DNA of 47,132 nucleotides from NCBI GenBank assembly GCA_016791005.1, contig JAEUNY010000139.1, positions 1 to 47,132 of the forward strand, written 5' to 3'. Below the pieces are notes generated by a model. It was not told the DNA's origin. It saw only the letters and a list, made by a program, of their open reading frames with translations, and ran no database searches. The stretch comes from Zoogloeaceae bacterium. GTDB lineage: Bacteria; Pseudomonadota; Gammaproteobacteria; Burkholderiales; Rhodocyclaceae. This document shows, piece after piece, positions 34,216-42,921 of this stretch. The position numbers were made by a program, and so were the translations under genes. How positions within the stretch are numbered: the stretch's first letter is position 1; every line of letters starts with the position of its first letter.

Positions 34216-34438
34216 GGCCACCCCTTTCCTTGTCGTGGTGAAGCGTCTCCACTTCCCACTCTAGTCCCCGAGGGATGGATTACAAGCCACTTATTTACTG
34301 AAATGCAATTTGCAAGTCTTTGAATGACAAAGAAGAATTCTTTCCGCATCGAAACTAGCCGGGCCCTGACGGGGTCCCTGGCAGCCGTTCAAGGGCGGCG
34401 TACACCGCCCCCCGGTTGCTGGCCCCTATGCCCCGTCG

Positions 34439-34666
34439 CTACCAACGGCGACCCCCATCCCGGTGGCGATGCGGATGCCAGTCGCCTCGGTCGTAATAGC
34501 GGTAGTCACCCCAGAACCAGGGCGCATAGTAGGGCGTCGGCCGCACGACGATGTCCGACTCCACCCCCACCGAGGCATAGGGGCGGGCCGGATACACGAC
34601 GCAGCCAGTCAGGGCTCCGGTGCCCAACACGAGAGACAAGGCGGTGATCCAAGCACGGGCTTTCAT
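34439..34666 (-). CDS. small lipoprotein
   Basis: A 75-residue protein. The signal peptide (MKARAWITALSLVLGTGA) ends in the lipobox LTGC, with C22 as the lipidated residue. The mature part is about 54 residues, rich in Tyr, Trp and Pro (PTPYYAPWFWGDYRYYDRGD) and ends in His and Arg repeats. AAGGAA lies seven bases before ATG 34666. Such short YPW-rich lipoproteins are common in betaproteobacteria and have no known function. It probably sits in the outer membrane because no Asp follows C22. Confidence 0.75.
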   Translation of the reverse strand: MKARAWITALSLVLGTGALTGCVVYPARPYASVGVESDIVVRPTPYYAPWFWGDYRYYDRGDWHPHRHRDGGRRW

Positions 34667-34784
34667 GGCGGTTCCTTTCAGCCTCAAAAAGAGAATCAGG
34701 CGATGCTGATACTAGGACGGCGCCCCGCGCCCAGGCGTTCCAAAGCGTAAGGTTTGGTCTCCAGTTGTAAGCGGACCGGCCGCT

Positions 34785-35432
34785 TCAGCCCGCGCGCCGA
34801 AAAGTAAGATTGATGCGCTCTGGGCCCAAGAGCGGATGGCTCCCCGGTGCCAGGGGCGCCACGCCGTGAAAGCACAGGCGCGACGGCCCGCCCCACACCA
34901 CCACGTCCCCATGGCCAAGGCGATAGCGGCGGCAAGAATCTGCCCGCCGCAGCCCGCCGAACAGGAAAATCGCCGGTAGCCCGAGGGACACCGAGACGAT
35001 GGGCGCCGCCAGATCCCGTTCATCCCGATCCTGGTGGCGAGACAGCCCCACCCCCGGAAGATAGCGATTGACCAGGCAGGCATCGGGCACAAACCCCGGA
35101 TAGCCAGCCGCCCTGGCCGCTCCCTCCGCCAAGGCGGACAGAACCCCGGGCATCGCCGGCCAGGGGCGGCCGGTGAGGGGATCCGTCGCGCCGTAGCGGT
35201 AACCCGCCTCGTCGGAGATCCAGCCCAGCGGACCACAGTTTGTCATCGCCACCGCCATGGCGCGCCCGCCAGGCGTGCGCATTTGGCGGAAGGGGGCGCA
35301 AGCCGCCACCGTCGCGACAGCCGCGAGCAGAGACTCGGCGCCGCTTTGGGCCCAGGCCGGCAAAATCCTGGCCCCCGGCGCCAGCGCCAGGACGCCCGCC
35401 TCGCCTCCATCGGAGAAGAGTTCGAAGGTCAA
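34785..35432 (-). CDS. alkB: alpha-ketoglutarate-dependent DNA dealkylase AlkB
   Basis: A 215-residue iron/2-oxoglutarate dioxygenase that repairs 1-methyladenine and 3-methylcytosine in DNA. The iron ligands are H133 and D135 (LSRHQDRDE) and H189 (LCFHG); the 2-oxoglutarate and substrate pocket shows RINLTFR (R206, N208, R212). TPGG, MTNCGPLGW and PIVSVSLGLPA are conserved. The start is TTG 35432, whose bases overlap the ada stop (TTGA), with GGAG nine bases upstream. It matches E. coli AlkB in length. It is co-transcribed with ada. Confidence 0.95.
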   Translation of the reverse strand: MTFELFSDGGEAGVLALAPGARILPAWAQSGAESLLAAVATVAACAPFRQMRTPGGRAMAVAMTNCGPLGWISDEAGYRYGATDPLTGRPWPAMPGVLSALAEGAARAAGYPGFVPDACLVNRYLPGVGLSRHQDRDERDLAAPIVSVSLGLPAIFLFGGLRRADSCRRYRLGHGDVVVWGGPSRLCFHGVAPLAPGSHPLLGPERINLTFRRAG

Positions 35433-36526
35433 TCGTCCGACTCCACATCGCGCTCCCGGGCGCGCAGGGCGGCTTTGCGCCCCAGCCCCCAGCGATAGCC
35501 GCCCTGCCCGCCATCGCCCCTCACCACCCGGTGACACGGGACTGCCACAGCGACCGGATTGGCCCCGCAGGCGCTGCCCACTGCCCGGGCCGCACCCGGC
35601 GCCCCCATGCGGGAGGCGAGTTCGGCATAGCTCACGCTAACCCCCGGCGGCAGGTCCCGAAGCGCCCGCCAGACCCGCTGCTGAAAAACGGTTCCGCGAA
35701 GATCCAGTGGCAGATCGAATCGCCTGGCAGGCGCTTCCACCACCGCAAGCGCCTGGACCAGCCAGGCGGAAAAATCGTCACCGCCCACCTCCAGGGACGC
35801 CCGGGAGAAGCGCCGGGCCAAGTCATCGCGCAAGGCAGCCGGATCGTCCCCCAGGGCCAGGGCGCAGACGCCCAAGGGACTGCGCGCCACCAGCACCCAT
35901 CCCAAACTGCAGGGAGCCACTCCGTAGGTGATGGTCTCCCCGTCGCCGCCCCGCCGATAATCGCCGGGGGCCATGCCCAGGGCCGCTCCGGCTTGGGCGT
36001 ACATCCGGCTCGGCGCACCATAGCCGGCGGCGTAGAGCGCCTCCAGCACGGGTGCCCCCGCCGCCAGCGCCTCCCGCAGGCGCTCCCCGCGGGCTGCCTC
36101 GGCAAAGGCTCGAGGGCTGATGCCTACCTGCGCCTTGAACACCCGCTGAAACTGCCTCAGGCTCAGACCCGCCGCCTTGGCCAAGTCCTCAACACCTGGC
36201 AAGCCATCCGCCCCATTGGCCATCCGCCGGCAGGCGTCGACCACCTGGTCAAGGAGTGGCGCCAATCCGGCGCGCACCCCAGGCTGGCAGCGCAGGCAAG
36301 CCCGAAAGCCCGCGCCTTCCGCCTCCGCCGAGGTGGAGAAGAATCGCACATTGCCCCGCTTTGGACGGCGGGCGGGACAGGAAGGTCGGCAATAGATGCC
36401 GGTACTCGTGACGGCGAAGATGAACTGCCCATCCGTCGACGGATCACGGGCCAAAACCGCGGCCCAGCGCCAATCATCGCTCACGGCGGGATCGCAGCTA
36501 ATTTCGGCACATTCGAGAATCTTCAT
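35429..36526 (-). CDS. ada: Ada: methyltransferase and methylation-responsive regulator
   Basis: A 365-residue protein. The N-terminal zinc domain has C46, C50, C77 and C80 (YCRPSCPARRPKRG and CLRC); one cysteine accepts methyl from phosphotriesters. An AraC-type domain follows (VEDLAKAAGLSLRQFQRVFK). The C-terminal O6-alkylguanine transferase has the acceptor C331 in VPCHRVVRGDG. All reactive cysteines are intact, so it should repair DNA and also activate its own operon with alkB, as in enteric bacteria. The start is ATG 36526, where homology to Ada begins; the frame is open before it. Confidence 0.95.
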   Translation of the reverse strand: MKILECAEISCDPAVSDDWRWAAVLARDPSTDGQFIFAVTSTGIYCRPSCPARRPKRGNVRFFSTSAEAEGAGFRACLRCQPGVRAGLAPLLDQVVDACRRMANGADGLPGVEDLAKAAGLSLRQFQRVFKAQVGISPRAFAEAARGERLREALAAGAPVLEALYAAGYGAPSRMYAQAGAALGMAPGDYRRGGDGETITYGVAPCSLGWVLVARSPLGVCALALGDDPAALRDDLARRFSRASLEVGGDDFSAWLVQALAVVEAPARRFDLPLDLRGTVFQQRVWRALRDLPPGVSVSYAELASRMGAPGAARAVGSACGANPVAVAVPCHRVVRGDGGQGGYRWGLGRKAALRARERDVESDD

Positions 36527-36687
36527 GGCTTGGCAGCGGGGGGATAGAACACAATTCACTTTAGCCCCATCGGTGCCACGCCGGCATCCCGCTTTCGGCA
36601 ATCGAATCCCGCCCGTGCCCCTCCAGGCTTTTCTCCCCCCCCTGGTTGGGGGCATCATGAGCCCATTTTGACTCTCAGGAGAGTTGC

Positions 36688-37014
36688 ATGGCTGGCCCCC
36701 GCCCTAACCCATCGACCCAATTCCGTCCCTGGATTTCCGCGCTGATCATGGCAGCGGGCGTCGTCGGTGCACCGCTGGCCTCGGCGGCAGAGTCTGCGGT
36801 GCCCTTGACACCAGTTAGCGACCCGCGTCTTCCCTTCGCAATCGGCGACCGGCTCGAGGCTCGGGTGGGCGATGTCTGGATCCCTGCCCAAGTCCGATCC
36901 TTCCAACAGATCCGAACTCCCCGTGGCAGCGAAGTCGGCTATGCCGTCTCCCTAGCTAATGGCAAAAAGGCCATTCTCTCGGCCAAGCAACTGCGCAAAC
37001 CGGCCAGCCGCTAG
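36688..37014 (+). CDS. exported protein with Tudor/Agenet-like domain (copy 1)
   Basis: A 108-residue protein. A signal peptide or anchor lies at about residues 15-33 (ISALIMAAGVVGAPLASA). Residues about 48-105 form a small beta-barrel-like module, LPFAIGDRLEARVGDVWIPA then VSLANGKKAILSAKQLRKP, which is the same as the C-terminal module of the gene at 37384-38112. AGGAGAG lies five bases before the ATG. The stop overlaps the stop of a decayed oxidoreductase fragment on the other strand, which mirrors the junction at 38110-38115. It appears to be a shortened copy of the second gene joined to its own signal peptide. Confidence 0.75.
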   Translation: MAGPRPNPSTQFRPWISALIMAAGVVGAPLASAAESAVPLTPVSDPRLPFAIGDRLEARVGDVWIPAQVRSFQQIRTPRGSEVGYAVSLANGKKAILSAKQLRKPASR

Positions 37015-37240
37015 GCGCTCACCTGGGTGGCCACCCATTCGCCGATGGCGGGGCTCGCCCTGAGTCCTGGGGATTCGAGCCACAATGACTGATGAGCCAG
37101 GGCATCCAACACTTGTCGCGGCTCATCGTCTCTTGCCGAAGGCCAACGCAGTCCCGAGGGAGCCTGGCACCACCCGGCATGGCCGGGCGCGGATGGCCGC
37201 TTCGCACACCGATCGGGTCGCCCTCCAGGATTATTTGACC
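37011..37240 (-). pseudogene. decayed C-terminal fragment of an FAD oxidoreductase gene
   Basis: The region reads in pieces as the C-terminus of the oxidoreductase encoded at 38113-39216. The last part, LWLESPGLRASPAIGEWVAT before the stop, matches [20 protein letters not shown]. In two other frames, CEAAIRAR and PGGARLP with GLR match EAAVRAY and PEGALVP with GIR. At least two frameshifts separate them. No longer part of the gene can be read upstream. It is the remnant of a partial duplication. The remaining bases to 37383 show no gene. Confidence 0.7.
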
Positions 37241-37383
37241 TTGCCGGCGACACGCCCCTGGAGTGGCACGCCGTCGTGGCTGTGACGGCATTCCAGTTGC
37301 GACACCCCGCATCCAGGATTACGCCTTTTCTCGGGCTGGCGAACGGATCATCATGGCCTCGCCGTCCGACCCAGGAGCCCGTA

Positions 37384-38112
37384 ATGACCCAGTGGTCCGT
37401 GCCCATCGTGATCCGCCACAGTGCCCCGCTGCTTTGCGCCGTCGCCCTGCTTGGCATGACCACGGCCGCAGCGGCCGCGGAAGAGTGGCTCTCCCTGGGT
37501 GACCCCAAAAGCTGGAGCGCAACCATCTTTTCCAAAAGCGGCATCGGTACCGCCAGCGCGGTGGCCCAGGCCCGCGTGACGCGAAAATCTATCCAGGGCT
37601 GGTGCGAAAACTGGTCCCCCGGCGACAAACAATGCGTGTCTGGCATCCTCAAGGATCTGGATCTCTCCACGGTATACCGGGCGGAAGCCAACTGCCAGGC
37701 GGGCTCGATCGTGCCAACCACTGGGGGTCGCTACACGCTAGCGGGCATCTGGGACAACCGGGATATCGGCGGCGGAAGAAGCAAATGGCGAGACAGCAAA
37801 GGCGCCATCGTAGGCCGTAGCAACGCCGAAGGCGGGCTTGCCATCTCCCAGCAGTGGGAAGTTCTTTGCCCCGGGCCCCTCAAGCTCAAGCCGGCCACCG
37901 CCCCCGCGCCGGCAGCGCCGGTCAGCAACCTTCCTTTCGCCATCGGCGACCATGTCGAGGCCCGCTACGGAAACGCTTGGATTCCCGCCCGTGTCCAGGC
38001 CATCCGCCACAAACGGACGGCAAACGGGATCGAAGCAAACTATGATGTCGTCTTGATCAACGGCAAACGCGGGATCGTTCCGGCCCGCATGCTGCGTCAT
38101 CCGGGCCGCTGA
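37384..38112 (+). CDS. exported protein with Tudor/Agenet-like C-terminal module (copy 2)
   Basis: A 242-residue secreted protein. The signal peptide is at about residues 8-32 (LLCAVALLGMTTAAAAA). An unrecognised domain follows (about 33-165), with cysteine pairs (WCENWSPGDKQC, NCQ, VLCPG) that may form disulfides. A Pro-Ala-rich linker leads to the C-terminal module LPFAIGDHVEARYGNAWIPA (from about 184), shared with the gene at 36688. ATG 37384 has AGGAG six bases upstream. The stop abuts the stop of the convergent oxidoreductase gene. Function is unknown; the module class is inferred from its strand pattern. Confidence 0.75.
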   Translation: MTQWSVPIVIRHSAPLLCAVALLGMTTAAAAAEEWLSLGDPKSWSATIFSKSGIGTASAVAQARVTRKSIQGWCENWSPGDKQCVSGILKDLDLSTVYRAEANCQAGSIVPTTGGRYTLAGIWDNRDIGGGRSKWRDSKGAIVGRSNAEGGLAISQQWEVLCPGPLKLKPATAPAPAAPVSNLPFAIGDHVEARYGNAWIPARVQAIRHKRTANGIEANYDVVLINGKRGIVPARMLRHPGR

Positions 38113-39216
38113 TCATGGCCCGACCTTGCCCGCTACCCACTCTGCGATGGCAAGGCTCGCGGTAAGCCCCGGGGATTCGATGCCAAAAAGATTGATGAGC
38201 CCCGCCACTCCATGCTGCGCTGGGCCGTCGATGCGAAAATCGGCGGCCGGCTCGCTGGGGCCGGTGATCTTTGGCCGGATGCCCGCATAGGCCGGGACGA
38301 GGGCGCCCTCCGGAAGGTCCGGCCAGTAGGCACGGACGGCGGCCTCGAAGGCCGTACCACGGGCGGGGTCCACCGCGTAATCCAGCCCATCGACCCACTC
38401 CACATCCGGTCCAAAACGCGCCTGGCCCGCCAGGTCCAGAGTGAGATGAATACCCAGCCCCCCCGGCTCGGGCACTGGGTAAATCAGACGTGAAAAGGGC
38501 GCCTTTCCAGAGAGACTGAAGTAGTGGCCCTTGGCGAAGCGCAAACGCGGCATGGCCGTCGCGGGTAGTCCCCGCGTGCGGCCTGCCAGATTCACCGCCC
38601 CCAGGCCGCCACAATTGATGACCCATCGGGCCTGAAGGCCCGGCCCGTCCTCCCCTTCCAGCCGCACCCCAATGCCCTCCGACTCAGGCATCAGTTCCGC
38701 CACCGGGCTCTGCAAGGCCAAGCTCGCCCCGGCCAGCTCAGCATCCCCCAGGAGGGCCAGCATCAAGCCATGGGCATCGATGATGCCGGTCGACGGCGAC
38801 AGGAGCGCGGCGACGCAGGCCACGGCGGGCTCCAGGCGCACCGCGGCCGCCCCATCCAGCCGGGTCAGATCCTTCACGCCATTCGCCCACGCTGCCTCGG
38901 CAATGGCCCTCAGCGCGGGCACCTGGGCCTCGGTGGTGGCCACGATGAGCTTGCCGCAGCGCCGGTGGGCCACGCCGCGCTCGGCGCAAAAGGCGTAGAG
39001 CAGCTCCCGACCCCGCACGCACAGACGCGCCTTGAGGCTCCCCGCCGGGTAGTACAAGCCTGCGTGAATCACCTCGCTATTGCGGGAACTGATCTCGCTC
39101 CCGATGCGACCGTGGCGCTCGGCAATCACCACCTCCCGCCCCGCCTGAGCCAGCGCGCGCGCCACCGCCAACCCGACCACCCCTGCGCCGACCACCAAGC
39201 ACTCGATACGCTCCAT
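38113..39216 (-). CDS. FAD-dependent oxidoreductase (L-2-hydroxyglutarate dehydrogenase-like)
   Basis: A 367-residue flavoprotein of the DAO family. The FAD site is [20 protein letters not shown] (about residues 6-25). The following [20 protein letters not shown] and [13 protein letters not shown] resemble L-2-hydroxyglutarate dehydrogenase and the glycine/D-amino acid group. The FAD end motif lies near [20 protein letters not shown]. The substrate is not certain. The start is ATG 39216; GGAAAC lies upstream. It probably follows the sulfotransferase gene in one transcript and ends exactly beside the convergent Tudor-like gene; a decayed copy of its end is at 37011-37240. Confidence 0.85.
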   Translation of the reverse strand: MERIECLVVGAGVVGLAVARALAQAGREVVIAERHGRIGSEISSRNSEVIHAGLYYPAGSLKARLCVRGRELLYAFCAERGVAHRRCGKLIVATTEAQVPALRAIAEAAWANGVKDLTRLDGAAAVRLEPAVACVAALLSPSTGIIDAHGLMLALLGDAELAGASLALQSPVAELMPESEGIGVRLEGEDGPGLQARWVINCGGLGAVNLAGRTRGLPATAMPRLRFAKGHYFSLSGKAPFSRLIYPVPEPGGLGIHLTLDLAGQARFGPDVEWVDGLDYAVDPARGTAFEAAVRAYWPDLPEGALVPAYAGIRPKITGPSEPAADFRIDGPAQHGVAGLINLFGIESPGLTASLAIAEWVAGKVGP

Positions 39217-39274
39217 CAGAGGGTTTCCGTCCCGCAATGGCCTTGTCGCACGCCGCTTTGCCTGCCTACCGTGA

Positions 39275-39898
39275 TCAGACCTTGCCCGTGACGCGATTCC
39301 AGAATTCCGCTCGGTCATTGGTGCGGGGAAACGGCTCGGCAGGCTTGGGTTTTGCCAGGAACTGGCACAGCGGCGCCCAGCCCTCCTTGACGTCAAACAC
39401 GAGGAGACGGTCGGCCGGAACGGTTCGCCTCACCGCCTCGGTGTGGGCATTGAAAGCGGCAACGAGGCCTTCGCGATCGAGACCCCGGGGAAATCCTGTC
39501 CTGGCAATCACCCCGCTGGCCATCGCAAGCCATTCCCGCTTCTCGGGCGGCGCCTCGTCGCCCATGGCCAGCACCTTGTAGATCGTCTCGCCGAAGCTCT
39601 CGACCCATTGTTCCGGGCTGCGCAGGGTCAGGATGAACTTGGCCTTCGGGTAGGCCGCCACCAACTCGCGGCAGAATCCGGCCGTTGGCCAATCCACCGC
39701 GCTGCTGAACCCGCTATAGATCGCATCCCAATCGGGGCGCCCATCCAGCGCCGCAGACCACAGGGGCACCTGGACCGCCAAATTCTTAAGAACCTCGTCC
39801 ATGTGGTGACAAGGCCCGAAGCCGAGTTGGTTGAGGGCGAGTTTCAGGGAATAGGTGCCCGTGCGACCCACACCGACACCAATGACGCGGATCGCCAT
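39275..39898 (-). CDS. sulfotransferase family protein
   Basis: A 207-residue member of the sulfotransferase_4 family. The PAPS phosphosulfate loop is [14 protein letters not shown] (about residues 9-20) and the 3'-phosphate site is in [19 protein letters not shown]. Length and motifs match the bacterial group of unknown substrate. Arg-His residues DEVLKN and HHMD near 40 may bind the acceptor. AAGGA lies nine bases before ATG 39898. The FAD oxidoreductase gene follows 58 bases later on the same strand. Confidence 0.85.
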   Translation of the reverse strand: MAIRVIGVGVGRTGTYSLKLALNQLGFGPCHHMDEVLKNLAVQVPLWSAALDGRPDWDAIYSGFSSAVDWPTAGFCRELVAAYPKAKFILTLRSPEQWVESFGETIYKVLAMGDEAPPEKREWLAMASGVIARTGFPRGLDREGLVAAFNAHTEAVRRTVPADRLLVFDVKEGWAPLCQFLAKPKPAEPFPRTNDRAEFWNRVTGKV

Positions 39899-40103
39899 GG
39901 CGAGAATCCTTTCGAGCCCCAAATGACATCAAAGCGCTCAATCTGGCACGTTTCCGGCCCCCGTGATCCCCGCAATTCGTAGGAGCCGGAACAGCCGCCG
40001 GCTGAACTTACCCGATTCAGCCAACCTAGCCGCTTACTCTACGCCAACTGAGGCTCGCGACGGCAACCGAGCGGGACGTGCGCCCACATCTGGCGCCTAC
40101 TCC

Positions 40104-40637
40104 TCACAAATCAGCCTCACTTGCCTTCGTCACCCCGCCAGGCCCCTCCGGAGCCGGCGCCGCTGCGTGCTGCCCGAGGGCGGCACGAATCTCGGCCTCA
40201 TCGGGGATGCCCTTTACATTCCAGCGCATCACGCGGACCCCGGCTGCTTGGGTCGCGCGATCCTTTTTCTCGTCAGCATCCCTTCGTTTGGCGCGTTGGT
40301 GGGAGGAATCGTCCAGTTCGATCACCGCCAATACCTCGGCACTCGGCGCACACACCACGAAGTCATAACTCATTCGATTGATCCGGTTGTTCCAAACGTT
40401 GAAGTCAAAGCCTTTTTTAACTCCAAGAACCCTCGAGACCTGGACTTGTGCAAGAACAAAACTATCCGGCAACGCCTTTAGCAACCGGTGGTAGAGCACC
40501 TGCTCGGGGGTTGAAAGCGGGCGCTTGGCATAGTAGGGCCAGACCTCATTGCCGTCCGGCGGTCGCCGGCCTTTCAAGACCTTGAGCAAAAGCAGAAAAA
40601 TCAAGGCAAGGGCGACGATGACAATCAGAAATTTCAT
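40104..40637 (-). CDS. DUF2726 domain membrane-anchored protein
   Basis: A 177-residue protein. One N-terminal transmembrane helix (MKFLIVIVALALIFLLLL) leads to a cytosolic DUF2726 domain (about 38-155). The domain has the strand pattern DFVVCAPSAEVLAVIELDD and a following K (KKDRATQAAGVRVMRW), similar to a restriction-endonuclease-like PD-(D/E)xK core. Nuclease activity has not been shown here and is not claimed. Residues 155-177 form a Pro-Ala-rich tail. It stands alone; the bases 39899-40103 after its stop show no gene. Confidence 0.75.
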   Translation of the reverse strand: MKFLIVIVALALIFLLLLKVLKGRRPPDGNEVWPYYAKRPLSTPEQVLYHRLLKALPDSFVLAQVQVSRVLGVKKGFDFNVWNNRINRMSYDFVVCAPSAEVLAVIELDDSSHQRAKRRDADEKKDRATQAAGVRVMRWNVKGIPDEAEIRAALGQHAAAPAPEGPGGVTKASEADL

Positions 40638-40793
40638 GGGAGTGACTCAGAAAAGGCAGGGCATGGAATTGCCACACAGATGATGCCAAGTAGATAAGCG
40701 AGGGCAGTCTAGCCGAAATCCGCACCCCGTCGGGTGTCCATGAGCCTGCACATGGCATAAGAAAACGGCCCGATGCCAGACAGACCCAGTCCG

Positions 40794-41477
40794 TCACCCA
40801 CCCTTTTTCAGCGTGATCGCCGTCATGTCATCCACATCGCTCTCGGTGACCAGCGCCTTGTCGAGCAGGGCTGGCTTGAACGCCTTGAGCAGGAACTTGC
40901 GTGGCGGGTCGGGCCAATCAATCGTCCGGTCCTTCCCGATCGTCCAGCACTTGAGCGGAATGGCCTGCACCGCGTCGCCCGCGTTGTAAGCGCAGAACTT
41001 GATTTGCTCAGCGACCGTGTTGGTCACGGTGACCGACGCCTGCGGCCTGGGGCCCCCATGGACCTTCAAGTTGTTCTCATTGCCGGTGAATTCAACGTCG
41101 GTGTATAGCTCCTGGGTCCACAGGAGGGGCGTGTCCAGAAACTGCGACTTGAACACATGGAAGACATAGGAGGACCGGGGATAGGTCCTGCTCTCGGATT
41201 TCTTGAGGACCCAGTTCTCCCGCGCGATGGCCTTCACGGCGTCCGCAGCGTTAAACATGTGCAGACGCAGATCGATGGAAGAACGATTGGTGATCGTCAT
41301 CGTGTCGCCCAGCCGAGGGCCGCGGGGCTGGATCTCGACCTTGTACCGGTCATCGAGCTTGAAAGGATCGGACGGCACCACCTGCGTCACGATCTCCCCG
41401 ACCCGATCCAGGAAGAAATAGCCGGCCCCAATTACCAGCACCACAATGATGACAATGAGCTTGAGCAACGCATTCAT
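40794..41477 (-). CDS. membrane-anchored protein with an internal domain duplication
   Basis: A 227-residue protein. One N-terminal transmembrane helix (LLKLIVIIVVLVIGAGYFFL) is followed by two similar units. The first, about 58-135, runs from TMTITNRSSIDLRLHMFNAA to the AIARENWVLKK strand; the second, about 145-215, runs from VTVTNTVAEQIKFCAYNAGD to AIPLKCWTIGKD. Each unit has NAxDAVxAI then W, so the fold was duplicated in tandem. No family is recognised. The location would be periplasmic or envelope-facing. The sequence around it shows no operon partner. Confidence 0.7.
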   Translation of the reverse strand: MNALLKLIVIIVVLVIGAGYFFLDRVGEIVTQVVPSDPFKLDDRYKVEIQPRGPRLGDTMTITNRSSIDLRLHMFNAADAVKAIARENWVLKKSESRTYPRSSYVFHVFKSQFLDTPLLWTQELYTDVEFTGNENNLKVHGGPRPQASVTVTNTVAEQIKFCAYNAGDAVQAIPLKCWTIGKDRTIDWPDPPRKFLLKAFKPALLDKALVTESDVDDMTAITLKKGG

Positions 41478-41737
41478 CGCTATTCACTCTCCATGGCGAC
41501 GTGGCCCGATAGTGCGCCCAGAAAATGAATTTGGACAAGAATAATTAGCCCAGGACGTGGCGCAAGGGACTGCGCTGGCCACGAGTAGTTGGCCTCGAGC
41601 CGATCCCAATCACTCAACCGCTCAATCAGGCCGATCAATGGGGCAACGCGCGCATTGATTGTCATCGACGGCACACCCCGTCGCGCTGGAGCGTCTTGCC
41701 CGGGCCTTTCTCCATCCGGCCTGCAGACGCCAACGCG

Positions 41738-42883
41738 TCACCGCGCCCGGCAGGTGTAAGCCTTTCCGTCCCAGGTCAGCGCGGCCTCGCCGTGATGCTC
41801 CCAGAATTCGACACGGGGATTGACGTACTTCGCTCCGCTGCCGCTGGGGGCGGCGAAGACGATTTCCTGGCGGTCGCCGAAGGTCAGGACGGCGGCGCGA
41901 GGCTCGGGCTGGTTGTAGAACACGGCTGAGAACGGGGTGCCTTCGTGACTCTGGCAGACGTAGCCCACGGCAGCCGGAACTTCGAATTCGCCATTGCGGA
42001 TCTGCAACCCAACGAGACGTCGCTGGTAGCTCGCCTTGACGCAGGCCAGCCCCCCCGCCCCCTTGGCACAGGCATTACGCTCGGCAAGCCAGGCGCGCTG
42101 GGCGGCCCGCTCCCGGGTCTGGTCCTCGGGCGGCCACTCTTTCATGCCCTTGACGTAGGCCCCGGCCAGTGCGCGGTCCAGCTCGGCGAGACCAGCGTCC
42201 GCGCACACCATTTTCTCCGCCGCCTGGGTGGCCTTGCTGCAGGCGAAAGACGGGCCCGTGCCGGATCCTGCGCCCGCCCCTGGCACCGGTTCATCGGCCG
42301 CCGGGAGCGGCAGGGCATTAGTGAAGGACTGGAAATCCGCGATGAGCAACTCTGCGCCCGCGAGTCCGCCTGCTGAAACGGGCACACCGCGCACCGTGGG
42401 GTTGCCCGGGTAGCGCCGCCCGTCGAAGTGCAGCGCCACATCCCCCGCCTTGCCCCCGCCACCACCAATGTGCACGATCAGATCGCGCCAGCCGTGGCTC
42501 ACCTGCTCCGCCGCGCGGATCGGCGGACGGCTCACGCTGAAGGTCGAGACCAGCCGGAACCCCGCGCCCTGGGGCGTGAAGATCAGGGTCGGGCAGCCCC
42601 CGGTGCCACAGGCCATCGGCCCCACCACATGCACCACCCACTCGGTGCGCCGGTCACCGTTGAGATCGACGCTGGCGGCCAGATAACGCGTCTCCTGCCC
42701 CTCGAAGACGAAATCCTTACGAATCGCCTGCACCACGCTGGGCGGCAGGGCCGCCTCCATGGCCTGGGCAGACACCATGGGCGCCGCCAGAATGGCCCCG
42801 AGGGTCATGTGCTGCCATGCAAAAAGCATGGTTCGCCCCGCACACCGGCGCAGCCCCCTCTTACTCACCCAGCCTGGCTTCAT
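41738..42883 (-). CDS. LprI-MliC fusion, putative lysozyme inhibitor
   Basis: A 381-residue exported protein. The signal segment is at about 22-42 (MLFAWQHMTLGAILAAPMVS). Residues 45-190 are an unassigned domain with metal-binding-like DLNGDRRTEW. An LprI/DUF1311 domain follows (about 215-300; FACSKATQAAEKMVCADAGL, then AQRAWLAERNACAKG). The C-terminal domain (about 305-381) is MliC-like, with YVCQSHEGTPFSAVFYNQPE, the pair of cysteines, and WDGKAYTC at the end. MliC binds and inhibits C-type lysozyme; LprI also inhibits lysozyme in mycobacteria. The combination is unusual. GGAGG is 12 bases before the ATG. Confidence 0.8.
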   Translation of the reverse strand: MKPGWVSKRGLRRCAGRTMLFAWQHMTLGAILAAPMVSAQAMEAALPPSVVQAIRKDFVFEGQETRYLAASVDLNGDRRTEWVVHVVGPMACGTGGCPTLIFTPQGAGFRLVSTFSVSRPPIRAAEQVSHGWRDLIVHIGGGGGKAGDVALHFDGRRYPGNPTVRGVPVSAGGLAGAELLIADFQSFTNALPLPAADEPVPGAGAGSGTGPSFACSKATQAAEKMVCADAGLAELDRALAGAYVKGMKEWPPEDQTRERAAQRAWLAERNACAKGAGGLACVKASYQRRLVGLQIRNGEFEVPAAVGYVCQSHEGTPFSAVFYNQPEPRAAVLTFGDRQEIVFAAPSGSGAKYVNPRVEFWEHHGEAALTWDGKAYTCRAR

Positions 42884-42921
42884 CGGATCCCGCCTCCCCT
42901 CGTCCAGCGGTCAACCCGCAG

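Noticed and set aside
34304-34314. TGCAATTTGCA near-palindrome upstream of the sulfite dehydrogenase genes
   Set aside because: It is short and I could not align a good -35 and -10 pair with it, so it is not called as a site.
39899-40103. Possible small gene between the sulfotransferase and DUF2726 genes
   Set aside because: No ORF with a credible start signal or composition was found.
41480-41674. 64-residue minus-strand ORF upstream of the duplicated-domain gene
   Set aside because: It has no clear ribosome-binding site, domain or signal peptide. The bases 41478-41737 otherwise show nothing I can support.
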